Shown here: piece after piece, positions 43,438 through 53,760 of the stretch
Layout: each line of letters begins with the position of its first letter
Position numbering within the stretch: position 1 is the first letter of the stretch
From: Bacteroidota bacterium
GTDB lineage: Bacteria > Bacteroidota > Bacteroidia > Bacteroidales > JAAUTT01
Direction: 5' to 3'
Assembly (NCBI GenBank): GCA_020048915.1
Contig: JAIFLU010000017.1
Coordinates: 1-64,000 of the forward strand
DNA: 64,000 bases
The notes under the pieces: model-generated
What the model was told of the DNA's origin: nothing
The model's database searches: none
Seen by the model: the letters and a program-made list of their open reading frames with translations, nothing else
Program-made: the position numbers and the translations under genes

Positions 43438-44379
43438 TTACTTAGTACTTTTATCTTTATTCAGCCAATTAAGCCACAACTGTAAATTTTTGGTCCACGA
43501 TGCAATATGGTTGTTATTGACACCCAACCCGAAACCATGACCGCCTTCGGAAAGGATGTGCAGCTCGGCAGGAATCTTCTTTTTCCGCATGGCAGCATAC
43601 ATCTGCAGCGAGTTTTCGACCGGCACTCCCTTGTCATCGTCGGCATGTACAAAGAAAGCAGGAGGCGTGTCGTCCTTCACCTGGAGCTCGTTGGAGTAAT
43701 ATTCAGCAAGTTTGGGATCGGCGTTTTTGCCCAGGAGAGCTTCTCTGGAGCCAGGATGCATCAACGGAGACGTGAACGAGATTACCGGGTACATCAGCAC
43801 CATAAAATCGGGTCGGCAGCTGAAGCGCTCCACAGTATCGCTGGCCGATTTATTGCCGTAATCGAAATGCGTCCCGAGGGTAGAAGCCAGGTGACCACCT
43901 GCCGAGAATCCCATGACTCCGATTTTGGCGGTATCAATGTTCCATTTGGCAGCATTTGTGCGCACCAGACGCATGGCACGCTGGGCATCCATGAGCGGAG
44001 CTTTATGCGGTTCGACGGTATTGCCCGCCGTTGGCAGGCGATATTTCAGCACAATGCCAGTCACACCAATGGAATTCAGGTATCGGGCAATGTCGGTACC
44101 TTCCAGGTCGTAAGCCAAAATCCAATATCCGCCGCCCGGACAAATCACCACAGCCTGTCCGGTGGAAAAGCGTTTCGAAGGTAAATACACAGCAATATTG
44201 GGTTCCTGAACATTGGATACAATAATGATATCTTTCTTTTCTACCTTTTCGGGGGTGTCCGTTTTTTTGGAATTGGGAATTTCGCCACTGTAAAGCGGAA
44301 GCACAAAATCCTGACCGCTTACCACCAGGGTCAACCCGGTGAAGAAGACATAGAGAGTGAGGATGCGTTTGATATACAT
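43438..44379 (-). CDS. Secreted carbohydrate esterase (alpha/beta hydrolase)
   Basis: The 313-residue protein (signal peptide ending VSGQ, about 23) has the alpha/beta-hydrolase triad in visible order: Ser159 in GFSAGGH, an aspartate in HADDDKGVPVE (about 248) and a histidine in EGGHGFGLG (about 280). The oxyanion segment CPGGGYW matches acetyl-xylan or feruloyl esterases of the BD-FAE type. It would remove acetyl or similar esters from the polysaccharide so that the glycosidases can act. It lies between GH78 copy C and a beta-helix enzyme. Confidence 0.8.
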   Translation of the reverse strand: MYIKRILTLYVFFTGLTLVVSGQDFVLPLYSGEIPNSKKTDTPEKVEKKDIIIVSNVQEPNIAVYLPSKRFSTGQAVVICPGGGYWILAYDLEGTDIARYLNSIGVTGIVLKYRLPTAGNTVEPHKAPLMDAQRAMRLVRTNAAKWNIDTAKIGVMGFSAGGHLASTLGTHFDYGNKSASDTVERFSCRPDFMVLMYPVISFTSPLMHPGSREALLGKNADPKLAEYYSNELQVKDDTPPAFFVHADDDKGVPVENSLQMYAAMRKKKIPAELHILSEGGHGFGLGVNNNHIASWTKNLQLWLNWLNKDKSTK

Positions 44380-44427
44380 TTTTATCTGGTTTATTCGTTT
44401 TTAGTTTGATATTATTTTAGATAAAGC

Positions 44428-46806
44428 TTAAAGGGTAATCACCTGTTTACCCGACTTCAATCTTATCGTTTTGCCATTCCAGAGGAATGTTCCGGCAAGC
44501 GTTCCGGGTAAATCCACTTCTGCTACCAGTTTACCACCCGTAAGCTTCATTTTCACCTGTATGTTTCCCTGCGGACAGGGTACTTGCCCTTCGGCGAATT
44601 TGAGACCGCCCAAATGAGGTTTGATGGTAACCGATTTAAAACCCGGGCTTCCAGGTTCCACGCCAAGCACCGTTGCAAGCAAGTCGTAGTTCGGGCTGGC
44701 ACTCCAGGCATGGCAATCGGAGCGGGTAGGTTCAGGTCTTTCGGCAAAGGTGGTAAGTCCCATAGATATCATGTCTCTCCAAGGTGTGAGCATTTCAATA
44801 TACTTTTCACCCAGTCGGGCTTTTTTCATTGCCTGGTTCAGATAAAACCTGTAATAAACAGTACATTGAATGATATTGGTATCAGCCACCGTCCGAAGCA
44901 TCAGGTTTTTTGCATCCACTTTTTGCAGTGCATCAGTAAGTACGGCCAGCACATTGGCATGCTGACTGAATTCCTTTTTGTCGGGCATGTCGGCCATCAT
45001 CATTTTATTGTTATCCCAGCACATGCGGAAAGTGCTTTGCTTGAGAGACGCCGAAACCTTTTTGTATTCCGAAGCTTCCTTTTTCATTCCGAACGCATCG
45101 AATATCTCAATTACCTTGTCAATAGCATAAGCAAACTGAAGAGTATGAATGGCGGAGTTTCCGTTGCGGGAACCTTTCGGAAGTCCGCTGTCTTCATCGT
45201 AACCTACCCAGGGCCATTCATTTGGCCAGTCGACAAAGTTCCAATAAGGAAGCGCTCCGAGCATTCCAGTTTTTGAGTCGATTTTACTTTTATGCCATTC
45301 GAGCACATCCAGCATGCCTTTCAGGTATTGACTTACAAAAGCATTGTCCTGCCGATACATCCAGTAATCGTGCACCATTACGGTCCAGAAAAGCGAGAAC
45401 GGGGGAATAATCTGTTTGAATATATTAGGATACCGGCTCTGGGTGATTCCCTCTGGAATGCGGGAATCATCAAATTGCGAGATGGCATTTCGCATCAGGC
45501 GGTCGTCGCCAGAAACGTACAGCGAAATAAGCGCCTGAATGCGGGTGTCGCCCACATATTGCAATTGCTCGTAGTAAGGACAATCCATATAGGTATCGAA
45601 AGCACATAACCGGGCTGTTCGCCATCCGGTTTCCCATATTTTGGCCAGACTGACATCGTCGCTTTTGAAAAAAGCATTCTCTTTAAAGGGATATCCCGTA
45701 AAATTTGAGCTGAAATCGTGAATGACTAATGGATCGATATAATTCTGAATTTTCAGTTCCACATACCTGAAAGTCCGGTAGAAAAGCGGACGGAAAACAA
45801 TGTTGGAATCGCCGTTTGGATAGATAACGTCATAAATGCCTTCAATTTTCTTCCCTTCCACTTCGTTCCGGTTGCCTTTATTGTCATTATGTTCGCTGAA
45901 AAGCGCTTCAGAATACGTTATGGTTATTTTGGCACCTTTGCCGCCACTGAAGCGAAGTTCGGGATAAGCAGTAGTAAGATGTTGCTGATCGAGTAAAATG
46001 GTAGTCTCCCCCCAGGGCTGAATCTCTAAATGCTCTTTACCTTTGATAAAATCATCGGAGAATGGAAGATTTTCCATCTTACGTACCGCTCCAAACCGTT
46101 GTGGAGTTTCCTCAGGCAGAGGTATATTCCGTTGAACCAACCTGCGGGAAGAAGACCCCTGTGCACCGGAAGGAATCGCTTCTTCGGAGAAAACAGCCGA
46201 CATAAAAAACTTTTCATCGGCTTCAGGTTTTTCCCAACCGAAGGGATAGCGTGCTGCTAAAAAGCTCTCGCGAGCCCCCACAAACTTGTGGATTTCGAAA
46301 AGCGGAGAATATGTGGTATTTTCCATTACTTTCCAGCTTTCATTGGTATTTACTACTGACTCAATGGCTGAATTCCCCTGCACTACCAGTCCGGTTCCGC
46401 CGGTAACCTGCCATGCCGCCCGGTAATCGCCCTGGTTGTATACTGTAACGGCAAGAACATTTTTCCCTTTTTGGAGATAGGGAGCAATATCCAGGCTTTC
46501 GAAACGCCAGTGTGCCATGTCGCCTTTGGCCGGACCAGTGCAAATGCGTTTCCCGTTTACAAATAGCCAATAGCGGTTATCGGCCGAGATATGAATGATA
46601 AATTTGGCAGGAACATCGCTTAACTCAAACGATTTACGGAAATGATACACTCCATATTGCTCATTTGTCGCCGGATGTTTGATCCATTGTGCCGGCCATA
46701 TTTTATTCGTTAAATCGGGATGAATCTCACCGGTAAGCTGGGCCTTTACGGAAATACTTACGATCAATAACCCAAAAATCACTGCTATTCTGAATGCTTT
46801 TCCCAT
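44428..46806 (-). CDS. GH78 alpha-L-rhamnosidase (copy C)
   Basis: The 792-residue secreted protein (signal peptide ending VKAQ, about 23) has N-terminal beta-sandwich domains (about 35-365), an (alpha/alpha)6 barrel (about 370-690) and a C-terminal beta domain ending in TIKPHLGGLKFAEG. The catalytic block MDCPYYEQLQYVGD has Asp408, Glu413 and Asp420 with GH78 spacing, and SDCHAWSASP is near residue 695. It belongs to a different branch from copies A and B, since YYEQ replaces DRER. It starts five bases after the stop of the six-hairpin gene upstream, so the two are tightly coupled. Confidence 0.85.
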   Translation of the reverse strand: MGKAFRIAVIFGLLIVSISVKAQLTGEIHPDLTNKIWPAQWIKHPATNEQYGVYHFRKSFELSDVPAKFIIHISADNRYWLFVNGKRICTGPAKGDMAHWRFESLDIAPYLQKGKNVLAVTVYNQGDYRAAWQVTGGTGLVVQGNSAIESVVNTNESWKVMENTTYSPLFEIHKFVGARESFLAARYPFGWEKPEADEKFFMSAVFSEEAIPSGAQGSSSRRLVQRNIPLPEETPQRFGAVRKMENLPFSDDFIKGKEHLEIQPWGETTILLDQQHLTTAYPELRFSGGKGAKITITYSEALFSEHNDNKGNRNEVEGKKIEGIYDVIYPNGDSNIVFRPLFYRTFRYVELKIQNYIDPLVIHDFSSNFTGYPFKENAFFKSDDVSLAKIWETGWRTARLCAFDTYMDCPYYEQLQYVGDTRIQALISLYVSGDDRLMRNAISQFDDSRIPEGITQSRYPNIFKQIIPPFSLFWTVMVHDYWMYRQDNAFVSQYLKGMLDVLEWHKSKIDSKTGMLGALPYWNFVDWPNEWPWVGYDEDSGLPKGSRNGNSAIHTLQFAYAIDKVIEIFDAFGMKKEASEYKKVSASLKQSTFRMCWDNNKMMMADMPDKKEFSQHANVLAVLTDALQKVDAKNLMLRTVADTNIIQCTVYYRFYLNQAMKKARLGEKYIEMLTPWRDMISMGLTTFAERPEPTRSDCHAWSASPNYDLLATVLGVEPGSPGFKSVTIKPHLGGLKFAEGQVPCPQGNIQVKMKLTGGKLVAEVDLPGTLAGTFLWNGKTIRLKSGKQVITL

Positions 46807-46811
46807 GTTTG

Positions 46812-49217
46812 TTATATTTCTGCGATTACTTTAAAAATTCCGGTGGAAGTACCTTCAATTAAGGTAAGATTATTATTGTTCATGCTGCTTTTAATCGTTT
46901 CTTCATTTTGGCCTTTCGGGTCGAGAATGATAACTGATTTTGATTTCCCAAAATTCTCGAAAGTCAACTGCCATGGAATGGTACTCCTAAAAGTGTATTC
47001 CACTTTTGATCCGCTTTCGCTGATGTTTAATAGTTGCGCTGTTGAGGAAAACAACCGGAAACGCGGGTTATTCACGGACCTTATCACCTGAATACTGTTC
47101 TGACCTGGTAGAAGTTTGTTATCAGGTACCTGAAGCGAATACCGCAATGTGTCGCCATTGAGAATAAAATAATCCACCGCATCGCCTTTGCCGGTCGCCT
47201 CTCCATTTAAGGAAGACAGCCGGTACCGGAAATTTGTGACACTGTCCACTTTATTACTTGCACGTATAGCAATTCCCTCAGGCAAACTGGTAATCATCTG
47301 CGCGCCCATGCTGAAGAAAAGACTTCCTGCTGAAAATGGTAATGCACGCCAGCTTTCAATTTGCCGGTTATATTCGGTTAACCCGCCCGGCATGGGGTAC
47401 TTCACTGTGAGGGTCAGGGCATCTTTCATCTGTGCTGCCAGCATGCTTTCATATTCAACTGAAGACATGCCGTATTCTGTCAATACTTTCGACAAGGTAT
47501 TCCAGGGACAATAGCCATAACCCTGTTTGGTAATTTTTGGCCAGGTGTTATAAATAAACCGTGCTGTTTTTAACTGCAGATCGGGTACCGGAAAATACGG
47601 TCCAATGGCATTGGCCCATGATCCTTCCCATGGATTGTCGTCGTTGCTGAAGGAGAGGTTACCTTCGGTGCCATCGGTATAATACTCTATGCTGCTGAAC
47701 AGGCAATCGTTGGCTTTGTCGTAGTATTTTGTTTTCAGGGATTGTTGAATATCGCTGGCAATGCTCAGGTAATGTTCTTTTCTTCCCTTATCAAGGTTTG
47801 GGTTTTGCGACAGAAGCTCCGAAACCATCATCATAATATTGTAAGTGTTCACCTGGTTGTATAAACTGGCATTCAGACTCATCTCCTTTCCCTGACTCTT
47901 GTGAAAGCTGTTGTTCTCGTAATTTCCGTTTACAACATCATATCCAAAGTAAGGATCGCTTTTTAGCGGAGTTTCACCTATGGTATTGCTTATGATCAGC
48001 TTTTTCTCACTGTTCCAGGTTTTTTCAAGATAGCGGTCGATAGCCTTCAGAAGCACTGAAAACTCCTGTCCCTGCAAAAGATCGTCCTGTCCGGTAGTTT
48101 TAAAGTAGCTGAATAGTGAAAGTGCAGAGTAAAAAACACCGTCGTCTTCGCTGCGGGTCCAACGGGAGCCTACAATTTGAAGAAATTCGGCAACCTGGGT
48201 GCTGTCGTCTTTTTGGATAATGGAAGGATTGTTCAGTAGAAATTTAGTCCAGATGCGAATGAGCTCCGGATTACCGGCACGTGCCATAAGTGAGGAAGTC
48301 ATAGACCCATCGCGAACCCAAATCAGGTAATAAATACGGTTCAATGCTCCAAAACAAGCACCGCCCTCATCGATTCCCGAATAAACAATGCGATGGTTAA
48401 TATCCAGCACTTTCTGGTACTCGCGATTGGAGAAATGCACCACACCCTGGTTCATTTTAGGTGCCAGCAGGGATTCATTCCGGGTGATAAGCTGCCCGAT
48501 TGTTCTGTTTTTAAGGTTTTCCAGTGTTCGCTGCATCTGGTATTCATTCTCCTCACCGCCAAAGAAAACAGTTTCATTTTCGAAAATCTGAATCACATAA
48601 GTTCCATCGCTAAGCACCCTGAAGCGGTTTGTTGAAAAATTGCTAAAGGCAACAAAGGAGACAATGTTCTCACCACGGTCGGTAAACTGCTCCATGAGCA
48701 ATCCGTTTCGCACTTCAAAACCCTTATGCGGTTTTATTGCAATCAGGAGAGGAGCTTTCGCGGCTATGGCAAATGCATTTTCGTTGGCTATGTTGAGAAA
48801 GGAAATTTCATTCTTTGCTTCCCACTGGTTTTTTACCGATATTTTTGTCAAGAAAGGATCGTAATCAAAACCAACGACATTGCTGGCATCAATCATGGGA
48901 AGCACCACTTCCTTAAACAAAATCGTGAAATTGTCGCGATTCGAAAAATTGCGGGCTTCAATTTCCTTCCGCCGAAAGGCATTGGGTTTATAAGTGAATT
49001 CGAGGTTAGAGTGTTTATCGTGAAGCAGCACGGTAAGCCGGTTTCCGCAACGGTTCTGAAGAATAATATTTCGTTTGCCCTCCTCCACCATGGGAGAAGC
49101 AAAAATGGACGGCATTGCACCGTTTATCTGAGTCTGTGTTAACACTTTATCGGGCAAAACCAAAATAAAAAGGAAGATGATGAATCGGGACATAATATGC
49201 AGGTTTAACTTTTTCAT
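46812..49217 (-). CDS. Six-hairpin glycosidase with N-terminal beta domain (GH15-like)
   Basis: The 801-residue secreted protein (signal peptide ending LTQ, about 28; Met9 is an alternative start) has a beta-rich N-terminal domain (about 30-265), an (alpha/alpha)6 barrel (about 280-650) with YLIWVRDGSM as in glucoamylase-like enzymes, DDNPWEGSWANAIGPYFP and YGYCPWNTL, and a C-terminal beta domain. No catalytic pair can be named with confidence. It is preceded by a truncated beta-helix gene and is coupled to GH78 copy C. Confidence 0.6.
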   Translation of the reverse strand: MKKLNLHIMSRFIIFLFILVLPDKVLTQTQINGAMPSIFASPMVEEGKRNIILQNRCGNRLTVLLHDKHSNLEFTYKPNAFRRKEIEARNFSNRDNFTILFKEVVLPMIDASNVVGFDYDPFLTKISVKNQWEAKNEISFLNIANENAFAIAAKAPLLIAIKPHKGFEVRNGLLMEQFTDRGENIVSFVAFSNFSTNRFRVLSDGTYVIQIFENETVFFGGEENEYQMQRTLENLKNRTIGQLITRNESLLAPKMNQGVVHFSNREYQKVLDINHRIVYSGIDEGGACFGALNRIYYLIWVRDGSMTSSLMARAGNPELIRIWTKFLLNNPSIIQKDDSTQVAEFLQIVGSRWTRSEDDGVFYSALSLFSYFKTTGQDDLLQGQEFSVLLKAIDRYLEKTWNSEKKLIISNTIGETPLKSDPYFGYDVVNGNYENNSFHKSQGKEMSLNASLYNQVNTYNIMMMVSELLSQNPNLDKGRKEHYLSIASDIQQSLKTKYYDKANDCLFSSIEYYTDGTEGNLSFSNDDNPWEGSWANAIGPYFPVPDLQLKTARFIYNTWPKITKQGYGYCPWNTLSKVLTEYGMSSVEYESMLAAQMKDALTLTVKYPMPGGLTEYNRQIESWRALPFSAGSLFFSMGAQMITSLPEGIAIRASNKVDSVTNFRYRLSSLNGEATGKGDAVDYFILNGDTLRYSLQVPDNKLLPGQNSIQVIRSVNNPRFRLFSSTAQLLNISESGSKVEYTFRSTIPWQLTFENFGKSKSVIILDPKGQNEETIKSSMNNNNLTLIEGTSTGIFKVIAEI

Positions 49218-49227
49218 TTTATGAAGT

Positions 49228-49545
49228 TTAAAGTTCTAAAGGTTGAAAAGCACCATACCAGGGTGATGGCTCATATTTCCACTTTCGACCGGATAATTTT
49301 ACGGCTGGAATTTTCTCAGGTACAAAATCAAAGTTCAGTTCGTCGCGGTACTCACCCGGCATTGCCATTTCCGATGCTTTGAATATACTTGCGAAAGGTG
49401 AATCTTTGGCTCCTGTATTACTGTCGTTTCCATCCAAACCAACAAAATATTCTTTACCAGAAATTGAAATGGATAACATAACTAAAATTCCAAATAATTC
49501 AAGTTTTCGTAAAATCCTTTTTTTCATATATCCTGTTTTCTCCAT
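49228..49545 (-). pseudogene. Internally deleted beta-helix (pectate-lyase-like) gene
   Basis: One hundred and five codons. After a signal peptide (ending ISGK; Met7 is the more natural start) comes the standard opening of secreted beta-helix lyases, EYFVGLDGNDSNTGAKDSPF then ASIFKASEMAMPG, but it runs straight into YRDELNFDFVPEKIPAVK and ends PWYGAFQPLEL, which resembles the closing segment of the same kind of protein. The whole helix between them is missing, apparently by an in-frame deletion near codon 65. It could still yield a small secreted peptide. Enzyme activity is very unlikely. Confidence 0.65.
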
Positions 49546-49552
49546 AAATAAT

Positions 49553-52057
49553 TCATTTGCTTTCAGTAGCCTGCAATAACCAGGTCGCTGATTTCAAACC
49601 TGTAGAACTTAACTCTACCTTTATCGGCCCGGCATTATTTGTTGCCTGAAGTATAACCAAAAGCCTTCCCTCGTAAGCTTTTCGTTTGTTTGACTTAAAA
49701 GCAGTTACATCCGATTGGTTTCCGTTATCCAGGCCAATCAGCTTTGCCGGTCCGGACACTTCGACCTTAATTTCCTGATTTGCATCGGGAACTACAATTC
49801 CATTCTTATCCACAATGGACACGTCGAGGGTTACCACATCTTCGTTGTTTGCTTTCAGACTTTTTTTGCTTGCTTCTATTTTGATTTCCGAAGCGTTTTC
49901 AGCCGTTCTGAGGGTGTGGTCGGTAACTTTTTTATTGTTTTTATAACCGATGGCCTTTACTTTCCCGGGTTTATAGGGAACTTCCCAACGGGCATAGTAA
50001 AGATTTTTATCTACTGGTTTTCTCCCGATTAAAGAATCGTTGATATACAGTTCTACTTCATCACAATTCGAATACATGTAAACAGGCAATAAAAAATTAC
50101 CAACCCATTTGTGGTTCCAATGCGAAACGGCTTTGCGCGGGTGCCACTCACTTTCGGGGGTAGCTGAGGTTTCGATGGCAATTTGCACAACCGGCTGGCT
50201 CGACCAGTAGCTTTTGCGAAGATAAAATTCAGGGTAGGGCACTCCGGCCATATCGATGAGTCCTGCATCCCAGCCACGTTTTGGCCATTTGCCAGCTTCT
50301 CCCAGGTAATCAAAAGCCACCCATACAAACTCGCCAATCACATTTTCGTTATCTCTTACTGCCAGCCAGTACCGTGGCCCATAAAATGTTTCTGTTCCTA
50401 ATAAAAGCCGCTTTGGTTTTTTTACCATTTCAGGGGCATACATGGCTTCGCCATTGTAGCGGTCAACATAGTTATAACCGGCAATATCTAAAGCGGAAAG
50501 GAAACCATTGGCATTCGCGTCTTCCACAAAATCGACGGCTGAAGTTACCAAACGCGTGGGGTCTTCGCTGTGACAAATATCCTGAAGTCTTTTGGCGATT
50601 GATACTCCATCGGGAGTGCGTTGGTTGGGTATCTCGTTACCAATGCTGTACATGATTACCGAAGGATGATTGCGGTCGCGGCGGATAATTGCACGCAAAT
50701 CGGTTTCAGCCCATTGGTTAAAATACAAATGATAGCTGTATGGCATTTTTCCATAGGTATTTTCGGTGCTGCCCCAGGGATAGCCTTTGTTCCATTCGTC
50801 AAAGGCTTCGTCCATCACATAAAAACCCATGGAGTCGCACAAATCGTAAAATTCGGGCGCAAAAGGATGATGGCTTGGACGGATGGCATTGCAGCCCATT
50901 TCCTTAAGCTTCTTTAACCTTTCGTGCCAAACTCCAATGGGTACGGCAACACCCAGCGAACCTGCATCCTGGTGTAAACAAACGCCTTTCAGCTTTTCCT
51001 GATTTCCGTTTACCAACATTCCTCTTTCGGGCGTAAACTCAACTTTGCGAATTCCTATCGTGGTGGAATAGTCGTCCATTACTTTCCCATCGTATTCCAG
51101 AGTTGTTTTCACCGTGTAGAGTTCAGGGTTTCCGGCACTCCAAAGCTTTGGGTTTTTCACCGGAATTGTCTGTGAAAAAGTATGTTCATGAAAATCACCA
51201 ATATTTTCTTTTACAGTTCCCTGAGCAACCACTTTTCCTTTGGTATCGAGAATTGTACTGGTAATAATAGCTTCCCTTGTTATGCGCTTATTGGCATGAA
51301 GATTTCGACGCCACCAAAAGAATTCTGATTCAGGAAAAGCATTGGCAACAACTTTGTATTGCACTCTCACCTCAGCATTTTCTTTGTTTACAGAAGGATA
51401 ACTTACATAAACGCCTGAATAATTATCGAAGTGAACCTGGTTGGTTGTGATAAGCCAAACATTCCGGTATATACCCGAACCGGCGTACCAGCGCGAGGCA
51501 GGTTGCAGTGAATTGTCCACTCTTATTGCAATAATGTTTGGTTTACCAAACTGAATATGTTCTGTAAGATCGTATTGAAATGTTGAATATCCATAAGGGT
51601 ATTGACCTAGAAAATAACCGTTGATATAAACCCGGGAATTCATGTAAACGCCATCGAACTGTATCACAATTCGTTTAGCGTTCAAGGAGTCGGGGAGTGT
51701 AAACGTTTTCCGGTACCAGGCTACACCACATGGTAAAAAAGCGCCATTTCCTTTTGCCGGATTGTCATCATCAAATTTACCTTCAACACTCCAGTCGTGA
51801 GGTAGGTTTAGCAATTGCCAATTACTGTCGTCGTAGGCTGATGATTCGAACCCAGCTTTATCTTCTAAAGTAAACTTCCAATCGAGGTTGAATTTGGTTT
51901 TTACCCGAACACTGGTTTCAGACTGAGCAAATAAAAGAGGCGGGAAAATCAAAGCCAAAAATAGGAGTTTAAAAAATTTTGAATACTTCCCTGTTATAGC
52001 TTTAGTAAGGTTTCTAAAGAAATTCTGTTTGTTTAAAAATGTGTTTAGTTCTATCAT
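49553..52057 (-). CDS. GH2 beta-galactosidase
   Basis: The 834-residue enzyme has a long, basic N-terminus before its signal peptide (core LLFLALIFPPLLFAQ, 31-45), a jellyroll (about 50-205), an Ig domain, a TIM barrel (about 345-620) and C-terminal domains ending in an invasin-like sandwich. The acid/base is Glu475 in SIGNEIP and the nucleophile Glu556 in LLGTETF, the pattern of Bacteroidota beta-galactosidases. DNGNQSDVTAFKSNKRKAY near the end is the segment also found as a scar at 3931-4071. No internal Met lets the N-terminus be shortened. Confidence 0.88.
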   Translation of the reverse strand: MIELNTFLNKQNFFRNLTKAITGKYSKFFKLLFLALIFPPLLFAQSETSVRVKTKFNLDWKFTLEDKAGFESSAYDDSNWQLLNLPHDWSVEGKFDDDNPAKGNGAFLPCGVAWYRKTFTLPDSLNAKRIVIQFDGVYMNSRVYINGYFLGQYPYGYSTFQYDLTEHIQFGKPNIIAIRVDNSLQPASRWYAGSGIYRNVWLITTNQVHFDNYSGVYVSYPSVNKENAEVRVQYKVVANAFPESEFFWWRRNLHANKRITREAIITSTILDTKGKVVAQGTVKENIGDFHEHTFSQTIPVKNPKLWSAGNPELYTVKTTLEYDGKVMDDYSTTIGIRKVEFTPERGMLVNGNQEKLKGVCLHQDAGSLGVAVPIGVWHERLKKLKEMGCNAIRPSHHPFAPEFYDLCDSMGFYVMDEAFDEWNKGYPWGSTENTYGKMPYSYHLYFNQWAETDLRAIIRRDRNHPSVIMYSIGNEIPNQRTPDGVSIAKRLQDICHSEDPTRLVTSAVDFVEDANANGFLSALDIAGYNYVDRYNGEAMYAPEMVKKPKRLLLGTETFYGPRYWLAVRDNENVIGEFVWVAFDYLGEAGKWPKRGWDAGLIDMAGVPYPEFYLRKSYWSSQPVVQIAIETSATPESEWHPRKAVSHWNHKWVGNFLLPVYMYSNCDEVELYINDSLIGRKPVDKNLYYARWEVPYKPGKVKAIGYKNNKKVTDHTLRTAENASEIKIEASKKSLKANNEDVVTLDVSIVDKNGIVVPDANQEIKVEVSGPAKLIGLDNGNQSDVTAFKSNKRKAYEGRLLVILQATNNAGPIKVELSSTGLKSATWLLQATESK

Positions 52058-52107
52058 TAATGTTATTTCGTATGATTTGTATTCAATTGTGCTATTAGTA
52101 TTGAATT

Positions 52108-53760
52108 TTAAGGTTTTATTTCTTTATAATCAAACCAATCATAAAGAGCGAAGCTATCTGAAACTTTTTGTGACTCTGCATATAATCCGATGAATGTACC
52201 CATGTACCCTCCTGATTTTTCTACAGAGAATAGACTACCATCAAAATCCATAACGGCTTCTTTCCAGTCACACTGGTTCTCTTTGTAGAAAAAAGAGAAT
52301 TGAGATTCTTTCTGGATAATTTTTAATGATAAGGCTTCTTTGGAAAGGACTTTTGCATTGAATAGTTCCGTTTCAACTGAGTCAGTTCTATTTATCACCT
52401 TTAACTCCGATTTGCTGTTTAATACAAATTTTAACAATGCTTTTTCTGATTTATAAATCAGCAATCCGGCCATTTCGCCGGTATATTTTGTATTAAATAA
52501 AACGGATGTTGAAATTTCCGCATCACGATATTTTAACCGTTGTCCAATAAAAGCAGGCTCGGGAGGAGCATTGGATATAGCATTTAAAGGTTTTATTTTT
52601 AGGAATCCTGGTTTTTCTGTTAATGAATAAAAATTCGATTTTGGAGTTCTGATAAAAGTCCAGATGTGAGCCAATTGGGTGGAATTAAATTCGTCTCTGC
52701 TGGAAATAGGAGGAACGGAGTGAACAGGCAAATTAGGGAAATTTTCGTTAACAGGTACCTGTCCGTATCCGGGACTAATAATAGGCCATTGATCCTTATC
52801 CCATTGCACCGGCACCAGAAAAGTCTCGCGCCCAAGAATACTGTTTTTTCGATTCAGCGGACGCGATCCCAGGCAAACCATCCACCATTCACCGGTTTGG
52901 GTTTGTACCAAATCGGCATGGCCAATGTTTATAAAAGGAGTGGTGTAACCCATTGACCTGTGAGAGAGAATAGGGTTTCCTTCATAATTCTCATATGGAC
53001 CCGTAATATTTTTACTTCGCGATATGGTTATTGCATGAAAAAGCCCGGTACCTCCTTCTGCAATAAGCAAATAATAATATCCATCCTTTTTAAACATTTT
53101 AGGGCCTTCCGGGTATTTGGAATCTATCATAGCCCCTCGTCCAATATAGGATGGAGAACCGATAAGCTTCAGTGAAGTTAAATCAATTTCCTGCAGCATA
53201 ACAGATGCCGCACCCGGATGGCTAAAGCCTACGGGAGGGTGGTTCATCAGCCAGTAGCATTTGCCATCATCATCAAAAAACAAAGAAGGGTCAATTCCCC
53301 AAATGGTGTCGGTAATAACATAAGGTGATGACCAAGGGCCTGAGGGATTATCGGCTGTAAGTATAACATTTTTAAATCCTACCTTCATTCGCCAGTCCAC
53401 CCAGGTGAGAGGCAAATAAAACGTTCCTTTATTGTAGCGGATGGTTCCTGCCCAGGCTCCTGCCGAAGAAGCAAGGCCGTCAAAATTAAACTGTTCCGGC
53501 CGATGTATCCCAAAGCCGGCATGTGACCAATTAACAAGATCTTTGCTATGCCAAATGGGTACACCGGGAAAGTATTCGAAACTGGAATTGGATAAATAAT
53601 AATCTTCACCCACCCTGCAAATGCTTGGATCGGGATAAGCTCCCGAAATAATTGGGTTTGTATATGTTGATGTTTGTGAATATATTCTGCTCCAATTCGT
53701 AAATGACAGAATTAATAAAAACAATATTGAAAGTCTATAATTTATCTCCTTCATAATCAT
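52108..53760 (-). CDS. GH43 beta-xylosidase/arabinofuranosidase
   Basis: The 550-residue secreted protein (signal peptide ending YSQ, about 29; Met3 is an equally good start) is a five-bladed propeller with the three GH43 acids visible: Asp44 (GAYPDPS), Asp157 (GIDPSLFF) and Glu218 (PEGPKMF). Ser-Phe-Glu-Tyr-Phe-Pro-Gly and GHADLVQ fit the beta-xylosidase/arabinofuranosidase subfamilies. A concanavalin-like C-terminal domain (about 355-550) completes it, as in those subfamilies. Its ATG overlaps the stop of the GH29 gene by four bases. Confidence 0.9.
   Translation of the reverse strand: MIMKEINYRLSILFLLILSFTNWSRIYSQTSTYTNPIISGAYPDPSICRVGEDYYLSNSSFEYFPGVPIWHSKDLVNWSHAGFGIHRPEQFNFDGLASSAGAWAGTIRYNKGTFYLPLTWVDWRMKVGFKNVILTADNPSGPWSSPYVITDTIWGIDPSLFFDDDGKCYWLMNHPPVGFSHPGAASVMLQEIDLTSLKLIGSPSYIGRGAMIDSKYPEGPKMFKKDGYYYLLIAEGGTGLFHAITISRSKNITGPYENYEGNPILSHRSMGYTTPFINIGHADLVQTQTGEWWMVCLGSRPLNRKNSILGRETFLVPVQWDKDQWPIISPGYGQVPVNENFPNLPVHSVPPISSRDEFNSTQLAHIWTFIRTPKSNFYSLTEKPGFLKIKPLNAISNAPPEPAFIGQRLKYRDAEISTSVLFNTKYTGEMAGLLIYKSEKALLKFVLNSKSELKVINRTDSVETELFNAKVLSKEALSLKIIQKESQFSFFYKENQCDWKEAVMDFDGSLFSVEKSGGYMGTFIGLYAESQKVSDSFALYDWFDYKEIKP

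Noticed and set aside
43507-44184. Plus-strand ORF of 225 codons opposite the esterase gene
   Set aside because: It is antisense to a clear alpha/beta hydrolase with an intact triad and has no domain of its own; a shadow frame.
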